Assembly: GCA_900772575.1 (NCBI GenBank)
Contig: CAAHEN010000173.1
Span: 1-32,359 of the forward strand
Direction of reading: 5' to 3'
Source of the DNA: Bacteroidaceae bacterium
GTDB lineage: Bacteria > Bacteroidota > Bacteroidia > Bacteroidales > Bacteroidaceae
Length of the DNA: 32,359 bases
The translations under genes and the position numbers were made by a program. The notes under the pieces were generated by a model that searched no databases, was not told where the DNA came from, and was given only the letters and a program-made list of their open reading frames with translations. The number at the start of each line of letters is the position of its first letter. The stretch's first letter is position 1. Of the stretch, positions 1 to 7,732 are shown piece after piece.

Positions 1-1675
1 GAACGTTCGGGACGCCTACGACCGCCAGGTGGCTGGCAGCGCCTACCAGAGCGCGGAGGCGCTCCAGGACAGCATGCTGGGCCTGAAGACGCTGATGATG
101 GACATCTGGAGGGCCGAGGGGCGTGACAGGACGGGGCTGCGGCACATCGAGGACATCCCGGCCTTCGAGAACGCGTACCTGGCCGAGAACCGGATGAGCT
201 CGGCCAACAAGGCGCAGGCGGACGAGTACACGCGCGACTATATGAAGCCGTTACTCAAGGAAGTGCAGAAGCTGGCGTACAGCGGCGGTTCGGGCCGCGG
301 CGCACTGAAGCGCAACTATTCAGAAGTCACGGACTACATGATGGCCAGGCACGGTCTGGAGCGCAACGAGGTGATGGCGCGTCGGGAGGCGGAGCGTAAG
401 TTCGCCCGCGAGCGGCAGAAAGTGGAGCGCCAGCTGGCGCGGCTCGAGGCCCGGCACGCCGGCGACCCCGGCGCACTGGAGAGCGACAGCGCCTATCAGG
501 AGCTGCAGGGCCAGCTCCAGGACATAGACGGGCGCGTGGAGGCGCAGTACATGGAGAACCGGAAGAAGGACTACGCCGGGCTGACGGGGCTGACGGGCGC
601 GGACAGCGTGTCCGTGGCCGAGGAAAAGGCCCGCGAGGCGGTGGCGGCGTTCGAGGCGTCGCACGCGACGGCGGAGCTGTGGCGGCTGGTGAACGCGGCG
701 ACGGGGCGGACGCTGCGGACGCTGTACGAGGCCGGGCTGCTGGACAAGGCCCGGTATGAGGAGATACGCGGCATGTACGCGCACTACATCCCGCTGCGGG
801 GCTTCGCCGACACGACGAGCGACGAGGTGTACGGTTACCTGGAAGGCCGCGACGCCCTGGAGCGGGGCAACATCCTGCAACGGGCGCGGGGCCGCAGCAC
901 GAAGGCCGATGACCCGCTGGCCACGATGGCGGCGATGGCGGAGGCGGGCATCGCGCAGGCGAACCGCAACCGGATGAAGCAGGCCTTCATGAACTTCGCC
1001 ACCAACCACCCGAGCGACGCGGTGACTGTGGGCGACATGTGGCTCCACTACGACGGCGCGGACGGGCAGTGGCACCCCGTCTTTCCCGACATCGGGGCCG
1101 GGGACGACGCCGCGACCGTCGCCCGGAAGCTGAGAGACTTCAACGCCGCGATGCGGAAGCGGGCCAGGGAGGCCCCGGAGGACTACCTGCACGGCAAGGA
1201 CGCCGTGGGCGTGCCGTACATCATCAGGCCGGGCGACATGCGGGAGCACCAGGTGACCGTCCGGCGCGGCGGGCGCGACTTCGTGCTGACCGTCAACGGC
1301 AGTCCCCGGGCTGCTCAGGCGCTGAACGGCCTGAGCAACCCCTCTTCCATCGAGGGAAAGCTGCTGCAGGCGGCGGCGAACCTGTCGGGCTACGTGACGC
1401 GTTCGATGTCGCAGTGGTACACGCAGCGCAACCCGTCGTTCGTGATGGGCAACTTCATCCGCGACATGCAGTATGCCAACAGCACGGTGTGGGTGAAGGA
1501 GAGCGCGGCGTACGCCCGTCGGTTCAACCTCAACTGCGCGAAGTGCAACCCCGCCGCCCTGCGCGCGCTGTTCCACAAGTACCGGAACGGGACGCTCGAC
1601 ATGGGCAAGCCGGTGGAGAAACACTTCCACGAGTTCATGCACGAGGGCGGCGAGACCGGCTCTTGCTTCTGACTT
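1..1675. mobile_element. High-GC foreign segment, probable end of a phage or integrative element
   Basis: Base composition is strongly GC-rich, with G or C at most third codon positions, up to about position 1665. From about 1672 onward it drops to the moderate GC typical of the rest of the window. The only gene inside is a large polyvalent-type protein found on phages and integrative elements. No integrase, terminal inverted repeat or tRNA attachment site is visible, so the exact border and element class are unknown. It could also be a contig misjoin; the sequence alone cannot separate these. Confidence 0.5.
2..1672 (+). CDS. LPD38-like large polyvalent protein, partial (5' open, 3' probably truncated)
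   Basis: The reading frame is open from base 2, so the gene starts left of the window; the GTG at 29 is only an internal candidate. The visible protein of about 556 residues is mostly helical and charged. A coiled-coil-like stretch covers roughly residues 110-190 counted from the GTG (many Arg, Glu, Gln and Ala). The C-terminal part resembles the large polyvalent protein associated domain 38 (LPD38), including TQRNPSFVMGNFIRDMQYA near residues 470-490. Such domains occur in very long proteins of phages and conjugative elements, often fused to MuF, helicase or methylase modules; their exact role is not established. The protein ends GGETGSCF at the composition break. As I recall the family, homologues continue past the GGETG motif, so a 3' truncation is inferred. 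Assignment to LPD38 is from memory of the family. Confidence 0.6.
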   Translation, partial: NVRDAYDRQVAGSAYQSAEALQDSMLGLKTLMMDIWRAEGRDRTGLRHIEDIPAFENAYLAENRMSSANKAQADEYTRDYMKPLLKEVQKLAYSGGSGRGALKRNYSEVTDYMMARHGLERNEVMARREAERKFARERQKVERQLARLEARHAGDPGALESDSAYQELQGQLQDIDGRVEAQYMENRKKDYAGLTGLTGADSVSVAEEKAREAVAAFEASHATAELWRLVNAATGRTLRTLYEAGLLDKARYEEIRGMYAHYIPLRGFADTTSDEVYGYLEGRDALERGNILQRARGRSTKADDPLATMAAMAEAGIAQANRNRMKQAFMNFATNHPSDAVTVGDMWLHYDGADGQWHPVFPDIGAGDDAATVARKLRDFNAAMRKRAREAPEDYLHGKDAVGVPYIIRPGDMREHQVTVRRGGRDFVLTVNGSPRAAQALNGLSNPSSIEGKLLQAAANLSGYVTRSMSQWYTQRNPSFVMGNFIRDMQYANSTVWVKESAAYARRFNLNCAKCNPAALRALFHKYRNGTLDMGKPVEKHFHEFMHEGGETGSCF

Positions 1676-1734
1676 TTGCTTCAGGCTGGCACAATAAATA
1701 CCCTGAACCGCAATGAGAGTTCTGTGGAAATTGC

Positions 1735-1742
1735 TAATTTTG
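1735..1742 (+). promoter_or_regulatory. Candidate -7 box for the TsaC-like gene
   Basis: TAATTTTG matches the Bacteroidetes -7 consensus TAnnTTTG, 65 bases before the start codon. No convincing TTG lies at the -33 position, so support is partial. A small hairpin (AAAGGC, six-base loop, GCCTTT; 1753-1770) would fall in the leader. Confidence 0.35.
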
Positions 1743-1806
1743 TACGGCAATAAAAGGCTCACTCGCCTTTGTCCACTCTAAATCCATTTTATCCCACTGC
1801 ACTGAT

Positions 1807-2421
1807 ATGAGGAATAAAGTCACAGAAAGGCCTCGCCGCACGCCGCTTCCAGCCGCATTCATAGAAGACATACGCCATGCCGTCACCGTGATGAATGATG
1901 GTGGGGTCATCCTCTATCCCACGGATACAATATGGGGGATCGGATGCGACGCCACCAATCCGGATGCGGTGCGCCGTGTCTTCGACATCAAACGGCGCAA
2001 TGATGCCAAAGCGCTCATCACGCTCGTTGATTCAGAAGCCAAGATTCAGTTCTATGTTCGTGAAGTGCCCGAAGTGGCGTGGAATCTCATAGAAGTCAGC
2101 GACAAGCCGATGACTATCATCTATGATGGCGCACGCAACCTGGCTCCGAACCTTATGGCGGAAGACGGAAGCGTAGCCATACGCCTCACCAATGAGCCAT
2201 TCAGCCGAGAACTGTGCTTCAGGTTTCGCTGTGCCATCGTCTCCACCTCAGCCAACATCAGTGGATGCCCCTCGCCACGATGCTTCGCCGAAATCAGTGA
2301 TGAGATCAAAGAGGCTGTGGATTACGTGTGCACGTCACGGCAGGACGAACGCACCAATCCACCGGCTTCGAGCATTATCAAACTTGGTGCAGACAGCACG
2401 GTCAAGATTATCCGCCCATGA
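1807..2421 (+). CDS. tsaC: L-threonylcarbamoyladenylate synthase, YrdC/TsaC type
   Basis: It makes threonylcarbamoyl-AMP from threonine, bicarbonate and ATP, the first step of t6A modification of ANN-decoding tRNAs in the cytoplasm. The 204 residues are a single YrdC domain without the extra C-terminal Sua5 domain. Diagnostic stretches are YPTDTIWGIGCDA (37-49), the KRR of IKRRNDAKAL (61-70), SVAIRL and STSANISG. Lys-Arg and Ser-Asn of these motifs form the nucleotide site in the family and favour a true TsaC/Sua5 function over the poorly understood YciO branch. The chosen ATG gives a slightly long N-terminus, and a start inside the first 20 residues is possible. It is the first native gene after the foreign segment. 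The clc gene follows after a 49-base gap. TsaB, a later partner in the pathway, is encoded at 17088. Confidence 0.85.
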   Translation: MRNKVTERPRRTPLPAAFIEDIRHAVTVMNDGGVILYPTDTIWGIGCDATNPDAVRRVFDIKRRNDAKALITLVDSEAKIQFYVREVPEVAWNLIEVSDKPMTIIYDGARNLAPNLMAEDGSVAIRLTNEPFSRELCFRFRCAIVSTSANISGCPSPRCFAEISDEIKEAVDYVCTSRQDERTNPPASSIIKLGADSTVKIIRP

Positions 2422-2470
2422 TGTCCATGGAGACAAGTCGACCATGCGCTTTCACACATAATTCAACCGC

Positions 2471-4324
2471 ATGACCAAATCCGAGTCTATTATCAATCGA
2501 ACGCCCACTCCAACCATATCACACGCGACAGCCAGCCCTGCTGGCACCGGACTGCTCGGCAATGTGCTCGGACGCATCAGCCGTCACATGAGCCATAGGC
2601 AGTTTATCCTACTGCTTAGTTTCCTTATCGGCATTGGTGCCGCACTCTCTGCTTATATTCTCAAATGGCTCATTCATGCCATTGAGCACATACTCACTTC
2701 ACAGTTTGATGTCACCCGTACCAATGGCCTTTTCTTGGTCTATCCCGTCATCGGCATATTCCTCACTGCCATATTCATCAAATATGTGGTTCGGGATGAC
2801 ATTGGGCACGGCGTGACAAAGATTCTTTATGCCATATCACGTCGGCAGGGGCATATCCGCAGTCACAATTGCTGGTCAAGCGTGATCGCTTCTGCACTGA
2901 CCATCGGCTTTGGCGGTTCGGTGGGTGCCGAATCACCAATTGTCCTGACTGGATCTGCCATTGGATCGGATCTGGGCCGACGCTGTAACCTGGATCACAA
3001 GACCCTCATGCTGCTGATCGGCTGTGGGGCGTCGGGGGCTATCGCCGGTATCTTCAAAGCGCCTATTGCAGGCTTGGTCTTCACACTTGAAGTGCTGATG
3101 ATTGACCTGACGATGGCTTCTCTCTTGCCATTGCTTGTATCCTGCCTGACAGCGACATGCTTGACTTACATGCTTACAGGAACAGGAGCCATGTTCGCCT
3201 TCGACCTGCTCTCACCCTTCACCATCGAGCGGGTGCCTTCTGCCATACTCTTAGGCATCTTCTGCGGCCTCATCTCTCTCTATTTTACACGTGCCATGAA
3301 CTCCTTTGAACAGGTGTTTGGCAGGTTGAAGAACCTTTATGCCAAACTGGCCCTCGGCGGTTCTGTGCTGGCCGTGCTCATCTACTTTTTTCCACCACTG
3401 TACGGCGAAGGCTACAACACCATCTCGGTACTGCTGCGTGCCAACAATACCAGTACGGCCGATACCGTGATGAACAATTCACTTTTCTACGGTCATGCCG
3501 AATACCTACTGCTGTTCCTTGGGCTCATCATCGTGTTCAAGGTTTTTGCTACGACCGCCACAAATGGCGGCGGTGGTTGCGGTGGTACGTTCGCGCCCAG
3601 TCTTTTCCTTGGCTGCATCGGCGGCTTTGTCTTTTCACGTCTGTGGAACCAATATGCGCCCTTCGGTATCGTCGTTCCAGAAACCAACTATGCGTTGCTC
3701 GGGATGGCAGGAGTCATGAGTGGCGTGTTCCATGCGCCACTGACAGGCGTGTTCCTGATCGCAGAACTCACTGGCGGGTATGCCCTGTTTCTCCCCCTGA
3801 TGATTGTATCTGTTGCCGCCTATCTCACCATCAATACCTTCGAGCCACACAGTATCTATTCTATGCGTCTGGCACGCAAGGGAGAGCTCCTGACACACAA
3901 CAAAGACAATGCGGTTCTGACACTGATGACACTTGATGCCATTATTGACAAAGAGAGACCGATGCTGAGCCCAGATATGTACTTGGGCCAAATCGTCCAG
4001 ACGGTGTCGACAAGCAAGTCGCTCCATTTCGCCGTCGTGAACGCTAAAGGGGAGCTGCTAGGTATCATCAATCTCAACAACTTGCGCAAGATCATCTTCC
4101 GCAGTGAACTGTATAAGACATATACGGCGCAACAGCTCATGACGCAGCCAGACGTTGTGCTGCATACGGACGATGCCATGTCTACAGTCATGGAGAAGTT
4201 CCAGAACTGCGACACAGGAACACTCCCGGTTCTCCGTGCAGACGGTACCTTTGTCGGTTTCGTATCGCGAACCAGACTCTATGCCTCATACCGCAAGATT
4301 ATGAAGGACTTCTCAGAAGAATAG
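2471..4324 (+). CDS. CLC-family chloride channel/transporter with C-terminal CBS pair
   Basis: An inner-membrane anion transport protein of 617 residues with the CLC core at about 40-470 (many hydrophobic helices) and two CBS domains at about 490-610 that usually regulate gating. Core signatures are GSVGAESP (149-156, holding the gating glutamate E154), GIFKAPIAGLVFTLEV (193-208), GGTFAPSLFLG, and GVFHAPLTGVFLIAEL. In the second motif the residue after E207 is valine (V208). Bacterial Cl-/H+ exchangers such as E. coli ClcA have the internal proton glutamate there (E203), whereas channel-type CLCs have valine. Proton coupling is therefore uncertain, and the protein could be a channel or a weakly coupled exchanger. 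The GSGIP motif is replaced by GHGVT. The gene sits between tsaC-like and fmt, all on the same strand, with no clear promoter of its own. Confidence 0.88.
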   Translation: MTKSESIINRTPTPTISHATASPAGTGLLGNVLGRISRHMSHRQFILLLSFLIGIGAALSAYILKWLIHAIEHILTSQFDVTRTNGLFLVYPVIGIFLTAIFIKYVVRDDIGHGVTKILYAISRRQGHIRSHNCWSSVIASALTIGFGGSVGAESPIVLTGSAIGSDLGRRCNLDHKTLMLLIGCGASGAIAGIFKAPIAGLVFTLEVLMIDLTMASLLPLLVSCLTATCLTYMLTGTGAMFAFDLLSPFTIERVPSAILLGIFCGLISLYFTRAMNSFEQVFGRLKNLYAKLALGGSVLAVLIYFFPPLYGEGYNTISVLLRANNTSTADTVMNNSLFYGHAEYLLLFLGLIIVFKVFATTATNGGGGCGGTFAPSLFLGCIGGFVFSRLWNQYAPFGIVVPETNYALLGMAGVMSGVFHAPLTGVFLIAELTGGYALFLPLMIVSVAAYLTINTFEPHSIYSMRLARKGELLTHNKDNAVLTLMTLDAIIDKERPMLSPDMYLGQIVQTVSTSKSLHFAVVNAKGELLGIINLNNLRKIIFRSELYKTYTAQQLMTQPDVVLHTDDAMSTVMEKFQNCDTGTLPVLRADGTFVGFVSRTRLYASYRKIMKDFSEE

Positions 4325-4361
4325 AGTTTTTTCTACCACACCCCATTAAACATACACTGAT

Positions 4362-5360
4362 ATGCTACAACCCTTGAAAGCATTCCCTCGCATAGTCTAT
4401 ATGGGCACACCGGAGTTCGCGGTGCTGCCTCTCGAACGCCTCGTCAACGGTGGGTATAATGTTGTAGGCGTCGTCACTATGCCAGACAAACCCATTGGCC
4501 GTCACCAGACGGTACTCCAAGCCTCGCCGGTCAAGCAGTTTGCCCAAAGTCACGGCATCCCGGTTTTGCAGCCCGAACGTCTTAAGGACGAATCATTTAT
4601 CACACAGTTGCGCAGCCTTGACGCAGATCTTCAGATTGTGGTGGCTTTCAGAATGTTGCCAGAAGTGGTATGGGCCATGCCCCGCCTTGGAACTTTCAAT
4701 CTGCATGCCGCCCTATTGCCGCAATACCGCGGCGCGGCTCCTATCAATTGGGCCATCATCAACGGTGACAAACAAACTGGTGTCTCCACATTCTTCCTCG
4801 ACCGTGACATTGATACAGGCCGTGTCATTCACCGTTGTCCTGTAGACATCCTTGAAACAGACAATGCAGGCGATGTGCACGACAAACTCATGTACTGTGG
4901 TGCAGACCTCGTTATCAGGACTGTGGACGATATCATCGACGGTCATGTCAAGGCGATTCCGCAGGAAGAGCTCACCACTGACAGCCCACTGCGCCCCGCG
5001 CCAAAAATATTCAAGGACACCTGTCGCATTGATTGGACAAAAGGTGTCGCACGCACCTACGACTTCATCCGCGGCCTTGCTCCTTTTCCCGCAGCCTGGA
5101 CAGAGCTTTCATTTGCCGGGAAAATCACTGTGTTGAAGATCTATGCCACGCACAAGGAACCGAGCCGTCCAACCGAACAACTCGGAGACATTGTCTCAGA
5201 CGGTAAGACCTTCTTCAAAGTGGCCTTGTCTGATGGCTACTTGCACCTTGATACCGTACAACTGGCCGGCAAGAAACGCATGGATATCGCGGATTTCCTC
5301 AGGGGCTTTCATGTTAATGGCTCGGAGCGCGTTGTGACACAGATAGGCTCCTCCAAATAA
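4362..5360 (+). CDS. fmt: Methionyl-tRNA formyltransferase
   Basis: It transfers a formyl group from 10-formyl-tetrahydrofolate to initiator methionyl-tRNA in the cytoplasm. The 332 residues match the usual length (about 310-330). The N-terminal formyltransferase domain opens with IVYMGTPEFAVLPLERL (11-27). The active-site region is FNLHAALLPQYRGAAPINW (112-130), with catalytic N113 and H115, and the catalytic Asp is D151 in DIDTG. The C-terminal half (about 215-320) is the OB-like tRNA-binding domain, with WTKGVARTYDFIRGLAPFPAAW. The ATG at 4362 leaves about ten residues before the first beta strand, normal for this family. It lies 37 bases after clc. The usual partner def (deformylase) is not in the window. 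Confidence 0.95.
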   Translation: MLQPLKAFPRIVYMGTPEFAVLPLERLVNGGYNVVGVVTMPDKPIGRHQTVLQASPVKQFAQSHGIPVLQPERLKDESFITQLRSLDADLQIVVAFRMLPEVVWAMPRLGTFNLHAALLPQYRGAAPINWAIINGDKQTGVSTFFLDRDIDTGRVIHRCPVDILETDNAGDVHDKLMYCGADLVIRTVDDIIDGHVKAIPQEELTTDSPLRPAPKIFKDTCRIDWTKGVARTYDFIRGLAPFPAAWTELSFAGKITVLKIYATHKEPSRPTEQLGDIVSDGKTFFKVALSDGYLHLDTVQLAGKKRMDIADFLRGFHVNGSERVVTQIGSSK

Positions 5361-5517
5361 ATGTGCCGTAAAGCCACGTCCAGCAGGTTAGTCGGTTCTC
5401 TCGAACAAGAAATGAACTCAAACATTTCTGCCTTCCGACAATACCAGTAACCCATCAGGCGATTTCACGGCGGCCAAGGGCCAAATCGGCTTTCGCCAGA
5501 TAAAAGCAGAGGCAAAA

Positions 5518-5549
5518 TTTCGCCCTCTCATAAAAAAATCCGAATTTTG
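5518..5549 (+). promoter_or_regulatory. Candidate promoter of the LysE-type gene, possibly leaderless
   Basis: GAATTTTG (5542-5549) differs from TAnnTTTG only at the first base, and a TTTCG lies about 20 bases upstream (5518-5522). The start codon at 5557 begins only seven bases after the box, so transcription would start at or next to the ATG. Confidence 0.4.
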
Positions 5550-5556
5550 CAGTCCA

Positions 5557-6225
5557 ATGGAAAATTTCGTAGAGCTCTTCGTCTATCTTCTGAAAGGCAT
5601 CATTATAGGTATAGTGGCTTCCGCTCCTATGGGGCCGGTGGGCATTCTGTGCATCCGGCGTACCATCAGGAAGGGGCGCATCTATGGCATTGCCACTGGT
5701 GCCGGTGCAGCCTTGAGCGATGTCATCTATGCGATAATTACAGGATATGGGCTCTCGCTCATCACACCTTACACTTCACCGCAGAATATCTTCTGGGTGA
5801 AGCTCATAGGTGGGGCTATGCTGTTGGCTTTCGGTGTCTATATGTACCGTACAGGGCCGCGTGCCAGTGCCCATCCAGAATCCAAGACCAAAGGCTCGAT
5901 ACTGCACAACTTCTTCACCTCATTCATCATCACGCTGTTCAACCCAGCCATCATATTCTTGTTCTTAGCCCTGTTCAATATGCTGGCTCCCTTTGCAGGT
6001 TCAGATGATCCTGCCATCATCTTGACCGGATATTCAGCAATTGTGGCAGGTGCAATGCTCTGGTGGTTAGGACTCACCTATGCCATCAACAAGATGAGCA
6101 GTAGTTTCGGTGACAAAATTATGCGCAGAATCAATCGAGTCATAGGTCTCATCGTCATGATCGTCTCTGTGCTCTATACGCTGATGACACTCTTAGGCAT
6201 CTCAATTATTGAGCAGGCCCCTTAA
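5557..6225 (+). CDS. LysE/RhtB-family exporter
   Basis: A polytopic inner-membrane protein of 222 residues, the usual size for LysE/RhtB amino acid exporters. Hydrophobic segments fall at roughly residues 6-26, 42-62, 70-88, 115-140, 150-172 and 190-212, giving the family's six-helix pattern. The N-terminal signature GIVASAPMGPVGILCIRRTI (18-37) contains the conserved Gly-Pro-rich motif of the family, and FNPAIIFLFLALF in the fourth helix is also typical. Substrate cannot be read from sequence; amino acids or related small molecules are likely. A 196-base gap separates it from fmt and holds its likely promoter. The DUF4924 gene follows after 40 bases and may be co-transcribed. Confidence 0.85.
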   Translation: MENFVELFVYLLKGIIIGIVASAPMGPVGILCIRRTIRKGRIYGIATGAGAALSDVIYAIITGYGLSLITPYTSPQNIFWVKLIGGAMLLAFGVYMYRTGPRASAHPESKTKGSILHNFFTSFIITLFNPAIIFLFLALFNMLAPFAGSDDPAIILTGYSAIVAGAMLWWLGLTYAINKMSSSFGDKIMRRINRVIGLIVMIVSVLYTLMTLLGISIIEQAP

Positions 6226-6265
6226 CCATTGAGTAGCTGAACAATACGCCAACAGCACTATTTTT

Positions 6266-6814
6266 ATGATTATTGCGAACCAACTGCGAACCACCAACCG
6301 TGCCGAATACCTGTTATATCTTTGGCAAGTAGAAGATATCATCAGAGCCTTTGGCTGTGATGCTGATCGCATTGCCTCCGAATATCTGACCCGTTTCACA
6401 CTCACGGCTGATGAGCGTGAACAGACCAAGCAATGGTATGCGAACCTCTGTGAGATGATGCATACAGAAGGCTGCACGGCCAAGGGGCATCTACGCTTGA
6501 GCCTTAATGTCCTGCAAGAACTTGACGAACTGCATCACCGCTTGTTGGCTTCCCCCCACTTCCCCTACTATCGGGAGATGTATTACAAAGTGCTGCCTTA
6601 TATCGTTGAGCTACGACACAAAGGTGGAAATCAAAGTGAATCTGAACTGCAAATATGTTTCGACGCCCTATATGGCGTAGTCGTCCTGCGCCTTCAGGGC
6701 AAGGAGATATCACCACAGACACAACAAGCAGTCAAGGACATTTCCACGCTCTTGGGACAACTCTCAGACTACTATTTCAAAGATGAGAAAGAGCCCCTCA
6801 ATTGGGGCGAATGA
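6266..6814 (+). CDS. DUF4924 family protein, function unknown
   Basis: A soluble, largely helical protein of 182 residues that opens with MIIANQLRTTNRAEYLLYLWQ, the hallmark start of the Bacteroidetes family DUF4924. No catalytic motif, signal peptide or membrane segment is visible. Conserved aromatic and acidic residues in the first 35 positions suggest a helical bundle. No experimental function is known to me. It precedes rfbD by 32 bases and prfC follows, on the same strand. I recall this order from other Bacteroidales, but that is memory rather than something shown here. Confidence 0.82.
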   Translation: MIIANQLRTTNRAEYLLYLWQVEDIIRAFGCDADRIASEYLTRFTLTADEREQTKQWYANLCEMMHTEGCTAKGHLRLSLNVLQELDELHHRLLASPHFPYYREMYYKVLPYIVELRHKGGNQSESELQICFDALYGVVVLRLQGKEISPQTQQAVKDISTLLGQLSDYYFKDEKEPLNWGE

Positions 6815-6846
6815 ATAATGCAATCACTTCACACCATCACATATCT

Positions 6847-7701
6847 ATGAAAGAAATTCTTGTGACTGGCTGCCGCGGCCAGTTGGGCAATGAGATCACT
6901 GCGCTGGCGCCACAATACGAAGAAACCTGCCACTTCTTTTTCACCGACCGTGAGGAGCTAGACATCACCGACCGTGAGGCCGTAACCGCTTTCATTGAAG
7001 ACAATGCCATTTCCGTTGTCATCAACTGTGCGGCCTATACCGCAGTAGACAAGGCTGAAAACGATCAGGAACTGTGTGATCTGCTCAACCGAGTCGCACC
7101 GGGCTATTTGGCAGAAGCCGTAGCTGCCGTCGGGGGCACGATGATACAAGTCTCTACGGATTACGTATTTGATGGATCTGCGCACATCCCCTATAGAGAA
7201 GATGACACAGCCAACCCACAAACGGTATACGGACGGACAAAGCTTGCCGGAGAAGAAAGCGTCATACGCTCGTGCGCTGGTTCTATGGTGATACGTACAG
7301 CGTGGCTGTACTCTACCTACGGCAACAACTTCGTCAAGACGATGATACGTCTCGGACACGAGCGCAATAACCTCGGTGTGATTTTCGACCAAATCGGAAC
7401 GCCGACTTACGCCAGAGACTTGGCACGTGTCATCATGAAGGCTGTAGATGAGGGTATTGTGCCTGGTATCTATCACTTCACAAACGAGGGAGTCTGCTCT
7501 TGGTATGATTTTGCCCGTGCCATCCATAGGCTTGCAGGCATTGACGATTGCACTGTCAGTCCATTGCATACGGAGGAATACCCCACCGCCGCACAGCGCC
7601 CACATTATTCTGTCCTAGACAAATCGAAGATCAAGCAAACATACAACACAATAATTCCTTGGTGGGAAGACGCACTCAAGGAATGCATCAAGAACCTTTA
7701 A
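6847..7701 (+). CDS. rfbD: dTDP-4-dehydrorhamnose reductase
   Basis: It reduces dTDP-4-keto-L-rhamnose to dTDP-L-rhamnose with NAD(P)H, the last step of the rhamnose donor pathway for surface polysaccharides. It is a short-chain (extended) dehydrogenase with the nucleotide-binding GCRGQLG at residues 8-14, INCAAYTAVDKAE near 60, the STDYVFDG strand, and the catalytic YGRTK (Tyr-x-x-x-Lys) near 126. The ATG at 6847 is preferred because MKEILVTGCRGQLG is the normal family start; an in-frame ATG at 6802 would overlap the DUF4924 gene and add 15 unmatched residues. The length, 284 residues, is standard. The usual partners rfbA, rfbB and rfbC are absent from the window. prfC starts 31 bases downstream. 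Confidence 0.92.
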   Translation: MKEILVTGCRGQLGNEITALAPQYEETCHFFFTDREELDITDREAVTAFIEDNAISVVINCAAYTAVDKAENDQELCDLLNRVAPGYLAEAVAAVGGTMIQVSTDYVFDGSAHIPYREDDTANPQTVYGRTKLAGEESVIRSCAGSMVIRTAWLYSTYGNNFVKTMIRLGHERNNLGVIFDQIGTPTYARDLARVIMKAVDEGIVPGIYHFTNEGVCSWYDFARAIHRLAGIDDCTVSPLHTEEYPTAAQRPHYSVLDKSKIKQTYNTIIPWWEDALKECIKNL

Positions 7702-7732
7702 GCCACATAAAGGCAATTTTCCATATAAGCCA

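Noticed and set aside
1673..1710. Possible attachment site at the element border (repeated TTGCTTC-like words)
   Set aside because: Only a short imperfect repeat (TTGCTTC twice within 20 bases), no tRNA 3' end and no second copy seen in the window.
320..1762. A 480-codon minus-strand open frame opposite the polyvalent protein gene
   Set aside because: High GC in the opposite strand lowers stop-codon frequency. The translation is rich in Arg, Val, His and Leu with no recognisable motif, while the plus-strand frame has family similarity.
6958..7605. A 215-codon minus-strand open frame inside rfbD
   Set aside because: Fully contained in rfbD, no known motif, no promoter box.
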